From contig CAYQVH010000012.1 in NCBI GenBank assembly GCA_964420975.1, positions 27,619 to 91,618 on the forward strand: DNA of 64,000 nucleotides, written 5' to 3'. Below are positions 1 to 8,178 of the stretch, piece after piece. The translations under genes and the position numbers were made by a program. This DNA comes from Accumulibacter sp964420975 (GTDB taxonomy: Bacteria > Pseudomonadota > Gammaproteobacteria > Burkholderiales > Rhodocyclaceae). The notes under the pieces were generated by a model. The model had not been told where the DNA came from. It did no database searches and was given only the letters and a program-made list of their open reading frames with translations. The number at the start of each line of letters is the position of its first letter. The first letter of the stretch is position 1.

Positions 1-923
1 TCCAGACCCGAAGCAACGACCTGGGCCAAGTCGTCGATGGTATACAGGAAGACGTCGTCCATCTCGCCGACGTCGACCTCGATATCGCGCGGCACCGCCA
101 GATCGACCATGAACATCGGTCGATGGCGGCGTGCCTTGATGCTTCGCTCAACCATACCGAGACCGAGAATCGGCAACGGGCTCGCCGTACAAGAAACGAC
201 GATATCGAATTGGGCGAGCAGATCTCCGACCTCCTCAAGGCGGATCGCCGTCCCGCCAAATCGCTGCGCCAGCGCCATTCCTCGCTCCAGCGTCCGGTTG
301 GCGACTACCAGCTGCCGCGGATGCTGCGCGGCAAAATGCCGCGCACACAGGTCGATCATCTCGCCGGCACCGATGAACAGGATCTTTTGATCGCGGATGC
401 GTTCGAAAATGCGTTCGGCGAGACGCACCACTGCTGCCGCCATCGAAACGATGTTGGCGCCGATCGCCGTAGTCGACCGCACCTCCTTGGCCACGGCGAA
501 CGAATGCTGAAACAGCTTGTGCAACGTCGTCCCCAGCGTACCCGCTTCCTCGGCCACGCGCACTGCCTCCTTCATTTGGCCAAGAATCTGCGGTTCGCCG
601 AGGACCATCGAGTCCAGGCCGCTGGCGACGCGAAACACATGACGAACGGCGTCGCGCTCCGGATACGTGTAAAGATACGGTTCGATCTGGTGCCGGGGAA
701 GACGGTGGTAGTCGAGCAGCCACTGTGCCGCCGCTTCCGGAACGTCGGTCGCAAAGTACAGTTCCGTACGGTTGCAAGTCGACAGGATGGCCGCTTCGTG
801 GACGGGCTTGCACCGCGTCAGATCGCCGAGCGCCCGGTGCACCCCTTCGCCATGAAAAGCCACCTGTTCTCGGATCGCGAGAGGTGCCGTATGGTGGTTG
901 ATGCCCAGGGTAAACAGAGCCAT
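1..923 (-). CDS. hemA: Glutamyl-tRNA reductase, 3' end outside window
   Basis: This enzyme reduces glutamyl-tRNA to glutamate-1-semialdehyde with NADPH, the first committed step of C5 tetrapyrrole synthesis. From the ATG at 923 the protein starts MALFTLGINHHTAPL, typical of the family. The ILSTCNRTELY motif with the catalytic Cys is at about residue 50, GLDSMVLGEPQILGQ follows, and a GAGEM Rossmann segment binds NADPH. About 307 codons are present; the C-terminal dimerisation domain lies beyond position 1. A -10 box is 45 bp upstream. The identity is secure; only the 3' end is missing. Confidence 0.95.
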   Translation of the reverse strand, partial: MALFTLGINHHTAPLAIREQVAFHGEGVHRALGDLTRCKPVHEAAILSTCNRTELYFATDVPEAAAQWLLDYHRLPRHQIEPYLYTYPERDAVRHVFRVASGLDSMVLGEPQILGQMKEAVRVAEEAGTLGTTLHKLFQHSFAVAKEVRSTTAIGANIVSMAAAVVRLAERIFERIRDQKILFIGAGEMIDLCARHFAAQHPRQLVVANRTLERGMALAQRFGGTAIRLEEVGDLLAQFDIVVSCTASPLPILGLGMVERSIKARRHRPMFMVDLAVPRDIEVDVGEMDDVFLYTIDDLAQVVASGL

Positions 924-967
924 GCTCGGGAACGGTCGGCAGCCAGCAAGGTCAAGCGCGGTCGATC

Positions 968-973
968 ATTATA
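968..973 (-). promoter_or_regulatory. Probable -10 box of hemA promoter
   Basis: The minus strand reads TATAAT here, a perfect sigma70 -10 hexamer, in the 97-bp gap between hemA and the GGDEF/EAL gene. No strong -35 hexamer is visible 16-18 bp upstream, so the promoter would be weak or activator-dependent. The spacing to the hemA ATG allows a leader of about 35-40 nt. Confidence 0.45.
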
Positions 974-1020
974 GCATCGCCCCTCATGGCGCCCTGAAGA
1001 CCCAAGAGCACAGCGACCGG

Positions 1021-3864
1021 TCAGCCCACTTCCGCTCTTGGGCGGCCGATGTGGTAGCCCTGCGCATAGTCCACGCCGAACGAGCGCAGCATGTTCAGCG
1101 CACGCTCGTCTTCGACGAACTCGGCGACGGTCTTCTTGCCGAACCCACGCGCGACCTCCGCCAGTGCGCGCACGAACACCTGATCGTCGGGGCTATCCAC
1201 CAGCGTACGCACGAAGGAACCGTCTATCTTCACGTAGTCCACTGGCAACTGTTTAATATAATTAAATGAAGAGAAGCCGACTCCAAAGTCGTCGAGGGAG
1301 AAGGCGCAACCCAACTCGCAGACTGCGTTCATGAAGTTGCGCGCGGCCGAGAAATCGGAAACGGCCGCCGTCTCCGTAATCTCGAAGACGATGTGGCTCG
1401 ACAGCGTCGAGTTGCGTGCCAGCTCCTTGCGGATGTAGGACAGCAGCGTCGAATCGTTGATGCTGACTCCTGAAAGATTGATCGAGAACTTGTAGGACTC
1501 GCCACGTGCCATCAGGGAAAGCATCGTCGCGCACACCTTGCGGATGACCATGCGATCGATGTCGCGAATCAGTCCGCTATCCTCCGCGACCTGCATGAAC
1601 TGCCCCGGATGAACCAGCGAGCCGTCCGGATGGCTGATACGCACCAGGGCCTCGTAATGGCTGACCTGCCGGGCACGAATATCCAGGATCGGCTGGTAGT
1701 GGACGATCAGACTGTCGTCCATCAGGGACCGCTTGATCAGCTCTTCCCAACGCAAGCGGCTTTGCATCTTCTCCTGCACGCCCTCGCCTTCCGAGTACAG
1801 ATGCCAAGCAGCACCCCCCTTCGACTTGGCCTGATACATTGCGATGTCGGCGTTGGCGAGCAACTGCTTGACGTCCGTCCGCAACGCGGAGAAAACGACA
1901 ATGCCGATGCTTGCCGAGACACGATGGCTGGCACTCAAAGCGGGAAACTCGACCGCGGCGAGTCGCCGGTTGATTTTCTCGGCAACCTGGATAGCGCCAA
2001 TCCGATCACACTCGTGCAACAGCACGCCGAGTTCATCACCCCCCAGACGACCAAGAAGATCACTCGATCGCGCCGCATTGCCGACCTCGTCGGCGACGAT
2101 ACGTAGCAGTGCGTCACCGGCCTGATGACCGCTCAGATCGTTGACGTACTTGAAGCCATCAAGATCGAGGTAAAGCAAAGCCCCTTCGGTTCCCGAACGC
2201 CGTGCGCTGACCAGCGCCCGATCGAGTTCGTGCTGAAAATGCTGCCGATTGACCAGACCGGTCAGCGGATCGTGCTCGGCGAGATAGCTGACGTGCGACT
2301 CCGCACGCTTGCGTTCCGTGTGATCGACACCTACCGAGAGCACAATGGCCGCGTCTTCCACGCTCGCCGGAAGCCGTGAGTGGTTCCAGGTGATCTCAAA
2401 ACCGCGACCGCTGACGCTAACGAGTAGGGCCTCGACCTGCACGTGCTCCAGATCGCCAGCCACTATGGCCGCCAACGCGCGACGAGTTTCCGACTCAGAG
2501 AAGTCACCCGTCGGGAAAAGGTCGGCGAATCGCTTGCCGGCCAGATCCTCTGCCTGCCAACCCGACACTTCCTGTCCGTAGCGGTTCAGCGTCAGGATGC
2601 TGCCGTCGGCGTACTGGGTGAGAATGATCACCTGTGCCGTATCAAGCAGACTTTGGCTGAAGTCGCGCTGTCGGCGCATAGCCGAAGCATGCACGGCGAC
2701 GTCGCGTTCGAGTGCCTCGAGGCGATGCGACAGCGCGATCGCCGCTTCGTCGAGCGCATCAATTTCGTCTTCGATCAGGCGGCGAATACGAGGGGAGATC
2801 CGCTTCCGGGCTTCGGCGAACGCGCTTCGCCCGAGTAGCGGAATGGCGCGCACCGCCCGCGTCATGCGTTGCAGCGGCGCGTGCACGAGCAACGCAAGCA
2901 ACAATAGGGCGAGTAGCGACGCGAGCAACTCGCCGCGCAGGCTCTTCCAAACCGACGCCCGAATGTCGGCCAGCGGCTGCGTCACATCGTCGATCACGAC
3001 CAACAAGGGAGACACCTCGCCCCCCGTCGTGAACGACAGAAAAGACAGTTCGAAGTCCTCTTCGCCCGATGACCGCAACTGCCAGGCGCGCCCGCCTGGC
3101 AGGTCGGGCAGTGCGGTCAAGCGGTGCAACAACGGGAGATTGCGCTCCGCCCGACTGAGTCCGAGAACGTGGTAGCCCAATTGCGGCAGGGCGCGTTCAC
3201 CGGCCATGGCTGCCCCCTCGGCCCGGGGAACGAGGACGGCCAGGTCGGCGCCCGAGAGGCGGCTGAAGGAAACGACGACGTCGGCGAGCGAGCTGCCGAG
3301 CACCACCGCACCGGCCACCCGACCGCCAGAAAGAATCGGCGCCGCGGCAAACTGGGTACACACGGTCGCGCAATGGGTCCAGTGGACCGCGCGTTCTTGC
3401 CCGATCACCTTGCGCACAACGTCCTCGCGCACCTGGGTATTCGGTTCGCTGGTCGTCCACGCTGCCAGAGGCGGTCCTTCCCTGGGGTAAACCTGTAGCG
3501 AGTCGATCCCCAGATCGAGCTGCAAAACCGGCCAATAGCTGTCAAAGTGCTGTTTGAGCAGGACGTTTCCCGCGGCCGTCGGCAACAGGCTGACGCCGAC
3601 CGAATCCAAAGCTGCCAGCATGCCCGCCAGCGCCTGCATCCGCAGCCCGAAGTCGGTAACCAGTGCGAAGGCCTCGCTGACGAGCCGCTCACGAGTCGCC
3701 TCGCGCTGCAGTTCGAAACGATCTTTCAGATCGTTAAAGTGTTGCCAAGCGAGGAAACCGTTGACCGACGGCATGACCATGCCCAGGGTCAACAGTACCT
3801 TCCACTTCAGGCTGAGAAATCGGGCGGCATGACCAGCACTCCTGACGGTCGGCGTGTCCGGCAT
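1021..3864 (-). CDS. Membrane-bound PAS-GGDEF-EAL c-di-GMP protein
   Basis: This is a 947-residue inner-membrane c-di-GMP turnover protein. A TM helix (about 21-40), a periplasmic sensor (about 41-310) and a second TM (about 312-329) are followed by a coiled linker, a PAS domain (about 400-520), GGDEF (about 525-690) and EAL (about 700-945). The GGDEF signature is GGDEL at 608-612 with an intact RxxD inhibitory site (RSSD, 599-602). The EAL domain keeps EALVR, INLS, FEITE, LDDFG and VKIDG, so phosphodiesterase activity is expected; the cyclase could be weak or serve as a GTP sensor. It starts 9 bp after the barrel gene's stop, so it likely shares an operon with a solute-binding protein that may feed its sensor. 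Confidence 0.9.
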   Translation of the reverse strand: MPDTPTVRSAGHAARFLSLKWKVLLTLGMVMPSVNGFLAWQHFNDLKDRFELQREATRERLVSEAFALVTDFGLRMQALAGMLAALDSVGVSLLPTAAGNVLLKQHFDSYWPVLQLDLGIDSLQVYPREGPPLAAWTTSEPNTQVREDVVRKVIGQERAVHWTHCATVCTQFAAAPILSGGRVAGAVVLGSSLADVVVSFSRLSGADLAVLVPRAEGAAMAGERALPQLGYHVLGLSRAERNLPLLHRLTALPDLPGGRAWQLRSSGEEDFELSFLSFTTGGEVSPLLVVIDDVTQPLADIRASVWKSLRGELLASLLALLLLALLVHAPLQRMTRAVRAIPLLGRSAFAEARKRISPRIRRLIEDEIDALDEAAIALSHRLEALERDVAVHASAMRRQRDFSQSLLDTAQVIILTQYADGSILTLNRYGQEVSGWQAEDLAGKRFADLFPTGDFSESETRRALAAIVAGDLEHVQVEALLVSVSGRGFEITWNHSRLPASVEDAAIVLSVGVDHTERKRAESHVSYLAEHDPLTGLVNRQHFQHELDRALVSARRSGTEGALLYLDLDGFKYVNDLSGHQAGDALLRIVADEVGNAARSSDLLGRLGGDELGVLLHECDRIGAIQVAEKINRRLAAVEFPALSASHRVSASIGIVVFSALRTDVKQLLANADIAMYQAKSKGGAAWHLYSEGEGVQEKMQSRLRWEELIKRSLMDDSLIVHYQPILDIRARQVSHYEALVRISHPDGSLVHPGQFMQVAEDSGLIRDIDRMVIRKVCATMLSLMARGESYKFSINLSGVSINDSTLLSYIRKELARNSTLSSHIVFEITETAAVSDFSAARNFMNAVCELGCAFSLDDFGVGFSSFNYIKQLPVDYVKIDGSFVRTLVDSPDDQVFVRALAEVARGFGKKTVAEFVEDERALNMLRSFGVDYAQGYHIGRPRAEVG

Positions 3865-3873
3865 CGGCTGACC

Positions 3874-5085
3874 CTAGAAGCGGAAGGAAGCCTGCAACAT
3901 GACATTGTCCCAGTATTGGCGCAGCGCGCGCGCCTCGGGATTGTCCTGCGCCGCCAGGAAGCCGGTGCCATTGACCCGGTGCGCTTCAAGGCGAAGCATG
4001 ACTTGCGGCGTCACGTCGAAGCGCAGGCCGACCGTCCAGTCCTTGGCGAACCGACTGAATCCCGGTAACCCGGTCGCTGCCGAAAAATTCTTGCCGTTGC
4101 GGTCATCGATATCCGCGTAATAGGCGTCATAGCGCAGCAAGGCTTCCCACTGCGGGACGAAGCGGTACGTCGCCTGGAGGTAGTAACTCCGTCCGTCGGC
4201 CTTGCTGTTGTAAAAGAAGGGGCCAAAGTCGCTCACCGACGTTCGGCGAAACGCGTACTCGCTGGTCAGACTCCAGTTCTCGGCGTTGTACTGGGCGGAC
4301 AGAATCACCGGTGTCAGCTTGAACTTGCCGTCCTGCAGGACATCACCAATACCCGGTTTGTAGCGCAAATTGAGTCGTGCCACGGTCAATGCCAGGCGAT
4401 ACTGGCCACCGAACCCGTCGTACAGGATCTGGAAATCGGTCGCCGGCTTTGAATCGACATGACCTGGCCGATTGAGACCCACCAAAGCGACCTCGGCTGC
4501 CTCGGTATCGGCTTGCGGTTGCCCATAGATGAAGCTTGCCGACAAGTTGCCGGACTCGCCGAAACGTTCGACGTAAACGTCCGCCCCATCAGCCGATACG
4601 GTGAGGTTCCGCGTCCGCTCAAAGTAAATCGACTGCGGCAGAACAATGCTCGGTCGGGTGAACGGCACGTCGCGCGTCTTGTTGTACAAACCGTAAGCCG
4701 CCTTGACCCGCCCGAGTCGAATACCACCGCGGCCGTTCTCGCTGGAAAGCGCCGTCCAGTCGAGCAAACCGTAGTCGAGGCGTGGCCCACCGTCGTCGGT
4801 ACCGCCGGCGCGGTGTGAAAGCACCTGGGCCGAGACCTGCAGATCGGGTAGCAGCCGCCAAGAGGCATTAAGCCCGATCTCCGAATAGTCCTTACTGATC
4901 CGATCGTCGCTTTGTCCGAAAAAATTGTTGTCGCTGGTATTGACGAGCGTCAACGACGCAAAGCCATGCACCTGGACGCTGCCGTCGAGCAAGTCGAACG
5001 CCTGTGCACCGCGCACGGCCAGCAGGCAGGCAGCGGCCACCGCAACGATCGCGACGACTCTAGCGAACCTTGAGCACACGTACAT
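3874..5085 (-). CDS. Outer-membrane beta-barrel (porin-like) protein
   Basis: This 403-residue protein has an N-terminal signal peptide ending near AQA (about residue 29). The mature part alternates aromatic and polar residues (for example VQVHGFASLTLVNTSDNN, YLQATYRFVPQWEALLRYDAYYAD) and ends in Phe (LQASFRF), the usual C-terminal signal for barrel insertion. Its substrate is unknown. The start overlaps the end of the upstream binding-protein gene by 26 bp, and the c-di-GMP gene follows after 9 bp. It could be a specific porin or a structural barrel that hands ligand to the binding protein. No enzymatic motif was seen. Confidence 0.75.
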   Translation of the reverse strand: MYVCSRFARVVAIVAVAAACLLAVRGAQAFDLLDGSVQVHGFASLTLVNTSDNNFFGQSDDRISKDYSEIGLNASWRLLPDLQVSAQVLSHRAGGTDDGGPRLDYGLLDWTALSSENGRGGIRLGRVKAAYGLYNKTRDVPFTRPSIVLPQSIYFERTRNLTVSADGADVYVERFGESGNLSASFIYGQPQADTEAAEVALVGLNRPGHVDSKPATDFQILYDGFGGQYRLALTVARLNLRYKPGIGDVLQDGKFKLTPVILSAQYNAENWSLTSEYAFRRTSVSDFGPFFYNSKADGRSYYLQATYRFVPQWEALLRYDAYYADIDDRNGKNFSAATGLPGFSRFAKDWTVGLRFDVTPQVMLRLEAHRVNGTGFLAAQDNPEARALRQYWDNVMLQASFRF

Positions 5086-5530
5086 GCGGAGTCACCTCGC
5101 TGGCCTTCACATAACCCACCGCACCCGGAGTCGAAGCAACGCGCGCCAGCATTTCCTGCAGCGAGCCGACGACCTCGGGGTACTGTCCCTGACCGGAAAA
5201 GACTTGCCTATCCCACGCCATACGTAGCTGGTGTGGAAAAACCTGCAGCACGGTCTTGCTGAAAACCGCGTGTTCCGGCGCGTCGTCCCGAAGCACGAAT
5301 ACACGGGTCGGCGAGTCTCCCGGCCAAGTCTGCAGCAGCATGCCGAAGATGGCGCGCAACGACGCTCGCGAAATCAAATCCTGACTGGTCGCCGGATGCG
5401 CGATGGCGACCATTACCGGGTCACCCGTGTCCGCAATCGCTGGTTGTGCGGGAAGGGCTGACGCAAGAAGCCAGATCAAGGCCGAACGGACCAGCGAACT
5501 GACGTATTTAATGGCAAGATGCGGATCCAT
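5060..5530 (-). CDS. Small periplasmic phosphate-binding-like (PstS superfamily) protein
   Basis: This 156-residue secreted protein has a signal peptide (LIWLLASALPAQPAIA). The DLISRASLRAIFGMLLQTWPGDSPTRVFVLRD segment is typical of the short PBP-like domain proteins related to PstS, which replace a full ABC substrate-binding protein. I chose the ATG at 5530 because it places the signal peptide at the N terminus; an in-frame start at 5611 adds a non-signal-like extension. No ABC transporter genes are nearby. The downstream partners are a barrel protein and a GGDEF/EAL protein, so a sensory role is more likely than uptake. Confidence 0.7.
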   Translation of the reverse strand: MDPHLAIKYVSSLVRSALIWLLASALPAQPAIADTGDPVMVAIAHPATSQDLISRASLRAIFGMLLQTWPGDSPTRVFVLRDDAPEHAVFSKTVLQVFPHQLRMAWDRQVFSGQGQYPEVVGSLQEMLARVASTPGAVGYVKASEVTPHVRVLKVR

Positions 5531-5636
5531 CGCGACGCATCGTACCAGACAACGTGCGCCGGCGACCGAACTAACTGAACCGCGGGAAAACCGGTCCCGA
5601 TTCCACGCCAACGGCCTTCAACACCTCACCACCGGC

Positions 5637-6851
5637 TCACACGCGCGTCGGCATCTGGCCGGTAAAGACAGCGCTCTCCATCCAGCGCTTGATGCGATTC
5701 GCGTCTCCGATGCGCGTCTGCTTGCCCGCCGAATCGAGCAGCACAATGACGACAGGCCGCTCAGCAACTCGCGCCTGCATGACGAGGCACTTGCCGGCCT
5801 CCTGGATGTAGCCGGTCTTCGACAAACCGATTTCCCAGGTTGGGCTGCTCACGAGCTGATTGGTGTTGTGAAATCCAATCTCCCGCCCATTGACTTCGGG
5901 CCTCGCTCCGGGAGTCGTCGAAAACTCACGAATCAACGGATAGCGATGGGCAGCAGCCACCATCCGGGCCAGATCGTGAGCGGTGGACACGTTGTTGCTG
6001 CTGAGTCCCGTCGGATCCTCGAATCGAGTGCGTGTCATGCCGAGCGACGAGGCCTTGCGATTCATCTCCGCGACGAACGCCGACACGCCGCCCGGGTAAT
6101 GCCGGGCCAGAGCGTGCGCGGCACGATTTTCGGAGGACATCAGCGCCAGCAGCAAAGCCGTTTCACGGGAAAGTGACGAACCAACGTGCAGGCGCGACCG
6201 GCTGCCACGCAAATAGTCGACATCGTCGTCGGTGATCGCTATCGTCGCCTGCAGATTGGGCAGGCTGTCGAGGACGACCATCGCCGTCATGACCTTGGTA
6301 ATCGAAGCAATTGGCATGATCGCGTTGGCATTTTTCTCGTAGAGAGGTTCGCCACCGTCCTGGGGAATGACCAGCGCCGAGCTGGAATGCACCGCCAAGT
6401 GCCCGGGCTCGTGCCAGACTTCGCTACTGCTCGCCATCACCCGATGCACGGACCGCTTCTGCGCAGCGCGCAGCGTAGCGCCCTGCTCCGGCAAAGCCAG
6501 CGACCGAGAGCCCTGCGCGCTACGAACCGGGGCGGTCTTTGCGCCTTTCGCCGTCCCCGCGACAGGCGCCGGTTGCGAAACTGCCAACCGTTTCTGCCCC
6601 GACGCCTTGGCGCTCGCAACCGCTGTCCGGTCAACATTCGTCCGCGTCGCCTGAGCCGACGCGCTACCAGCAACCGACTTTGAGCCGCTTTTGACACCAG
6701 TAACCGCCTTGCCGGTTGTCGCTGCGGCTTCGCCGTTGCGCTTGTCGCCAACCGTCTTCTTCGTCGTCTCGACCGCCGCTTCAACCGACGCCGTCAGTCC
6801 GGTACCCATCAGGGCACCGACCAATACTGTCGCCCACAGCCCAAAGCGCAT
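5637..6851 (-). CDS. pbpG: D-alanyl-D-alanine endopeptidase/carboxypeptidase (PBP7 type)
   Basis: This periplasmic serine peptidase acts on peptidoglycan cross-links. After a signal peptide comes a long Ala/Lys/Thr/Ser-rich linker of about 100 residues, then the penicillin-binding S11 domain. SITK gives the catalytic SxxK motif, SEN the SxN motif and KTG (in LSKTGYIQEAG) the third box. The ATG at 6851 is preceded by AGGAGGTG and starts the signal peptide; an upstream in-frame ATG at 6914 lacks this. The low-complexity linker is unusual in length and may span the periplasm or bind glycan. The symbol follows E. coli PBP7 and could also be a DacD-like paralogue. Confidence 0.85.
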   Translation of the reverse strand: MRFGLWATVLVGALMGTGLTASVEAAVETTKKTVGDKRNGEAAATTGKAVTGVKSGSKSVAGSASAQATRTNVDRTAVASAKASGQKRLAVSQPAPVAGTAKGAKTAPVRSAQGSRSLALPEQGATLRAAQKRSVHRVMASSSEVWHEPGHLAVHSSSALVIPQDGGEPLYEKNANAIMPIASITKVMTAMVVLDSLPNLQATIAITDDDVDYLRGSRSRLHVGSSLSRETALLLALMSSENRAAHALARHYPGGVSAFVAEMNRKASSLGMTRTRFEDPTGLSSNNVSTAHDLARMVAAAHRYPLIREFSTTPGARPEVNGREIGFHNTNQLVSSPTWEIGLSKTGYIQEAGKCLVMQARVAERPVVIVLLDSAGKQTRIGDANRIKRWMESAVFTGQMPTRV

Positions 6852-6969
6852 TGCACACCTCCTGCTCAACCGATCTCCCGGCGATTCTACAACAGACCGT
6901 ATGGCCAAAGGCAAGACGAAAAAAAAGAGAAGGATAGCGACGGTATGTAATGTGGCACATCAATAAGAC

Positions 6970-8103
6970 TCACCACTCGAGAAAGCGGCTCACTTGGTCG
7001 CGACTGGCCATTGTGTCGGCATATCCAAGCTCGATCAAGGCGCTGGTATACGGTTGCTCGAACAGCAGATAGCTGGTCAGCGCACCGCCACGTCGATTCA
7101 TCGCGCCGAGACCGCGCAACAGGCTCCTGACCGTCCACGGCAACGCCTTGGCATGACGAGCGGCGAGATCATCCAGGCGCTGCGACGGCGAGATCACCAG
7201 TGACCGCACCGGACGCAGTGCGATTCCCACGTTCTCGCGCACTCGTTCCGGTATCGACGCCAAAGTGCGGTTGATGCGCTCCATACGCTCGATGTCAACC
7301 GCCAGACTATCGAGGAAAATCGACGCCAGCGCGTGACCGGCGATCTGCGCCAACGCCGGGTAGCGCCGCGAACTCTGTCGCTGCACGGCTTCACGCAGCC
7401 GGCCGACGCCAACGACCAGCACCTTGTCGGCCCCGAGGTGAATGGCGGGAGAGATCGGTGCCAGCTGACGCATCGAGCCGTCACCGAAGTACTCGCGGTT
7501 CAGATGCACGGCCGGGAAAAAAAACGGGATGGCGCTCGAAGCCATCAAGTGATCGGCGGTCAGCCGGGCACGGCACCCCGTCCGCTGGGCACGTCGCCAG
7601 GTTCGGACCTCGGGATGCGCCTGAAAGAAGCTGACGCTATGCCCGGTCGCGTAGCCCGACGCAGTTATGCTAACCGCATAGAGATCCCCGTTGGCGATCG
7701 CCGTTTCGATGCCCGGAAAGTGCATCTGCTGATCCAGCAGTCGCCGCAGCGGCGCGTTGTCGAGCAGTGAATGCGGCGCATGCTCGACCACCCAACCGAA
7801 AAGCAGCGAACTCAGCCAGCGCATCCCGGCGATGCTCATCCCCAGCAGGTCGGTGCGATAAACGTGTTCGGCGTGCATGTTGCGCCACACCGTCACCAGC
7901 GCGTCGACGGCGGCGGCGAAATTGTCGGCGTGGCAAGCGAGCATGGCCGCGTTGACGGCGCCCGCCGAGGTGCCGCAAATAATCGGAAACGGATTCCCCG
8001 CCGAGACCGAATGCAACTCGCGGATCGCCTGGAGGACACCGACCTGATACGCCGCTCGCGCGCCACCGCCACTGAGGATCAGCGCCGTCCTGGCGTTACC
8101 CAT
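6970..8103 (-). CDS. Patatin-like phospholipase (RssA-type)
   Basis: This 377-residue protein has the patatin serine/aspartate dyad. The oxyanion motif is GGGARAAYQVGV at the N terminus, the nucleophile elbow is GTSAG (about residues 45-49) and the catalytic DG is in YFGDGSMRQLAP (about 200-210). Such enzymes hydrolyse acyl chains of phospholipids. No signal peptide is seen, so it is cytoplasmic or membrane-associated. It is a separate unit between the D,D-peptidase and the malic enzyme gene, all on the minus strand. The substrate is unknown. Confidence 0.85.
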   Translation of the reverse strand: MGNARTALILSGGGARAAYQVGVLQAIRELHSVSAGNPFPIICGTSAGAVNAAMLACHADNFAAAVDALVTVWRNMHAEHVYRTDLLGMSIAGMRWLSSLLFGWVVEHAPHSLLDNAPLRRLLDQQMHFPGIETAIANGDLYAVSITASGYATGHSVSFFQAHPEVRTWRRAQRTGCRARLTADHLMASSAIPFFFPAVHLNREYFGDGSMRQLAPISPAIHLGADKVLVVGVGRLREAVQRQSSRRYPALAQIAGHALASIFLDSLAVDIERMERINRTLASIPERVRENVGIALRPVRSLVISPSQRLDDLAARHAKALPWTVRSLLRGLGAMNRRGGALTSYLLFEQPYTSALIELGYADTMASRDQVSRFLEW

Positions 8104-8178
8104 GCGCCCTCGTCGCCCTGTCTAACTCGTCTGAGCCAACACCGCGTTAACCATCCGCCTTCGGCGCCCAGCGACGAG

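Noticed and set aside
123..974. Plus-strand frame over hemA
   Set aside because: Antisense shadow of the conserved glutamyl-tRNA reductase reading frame.
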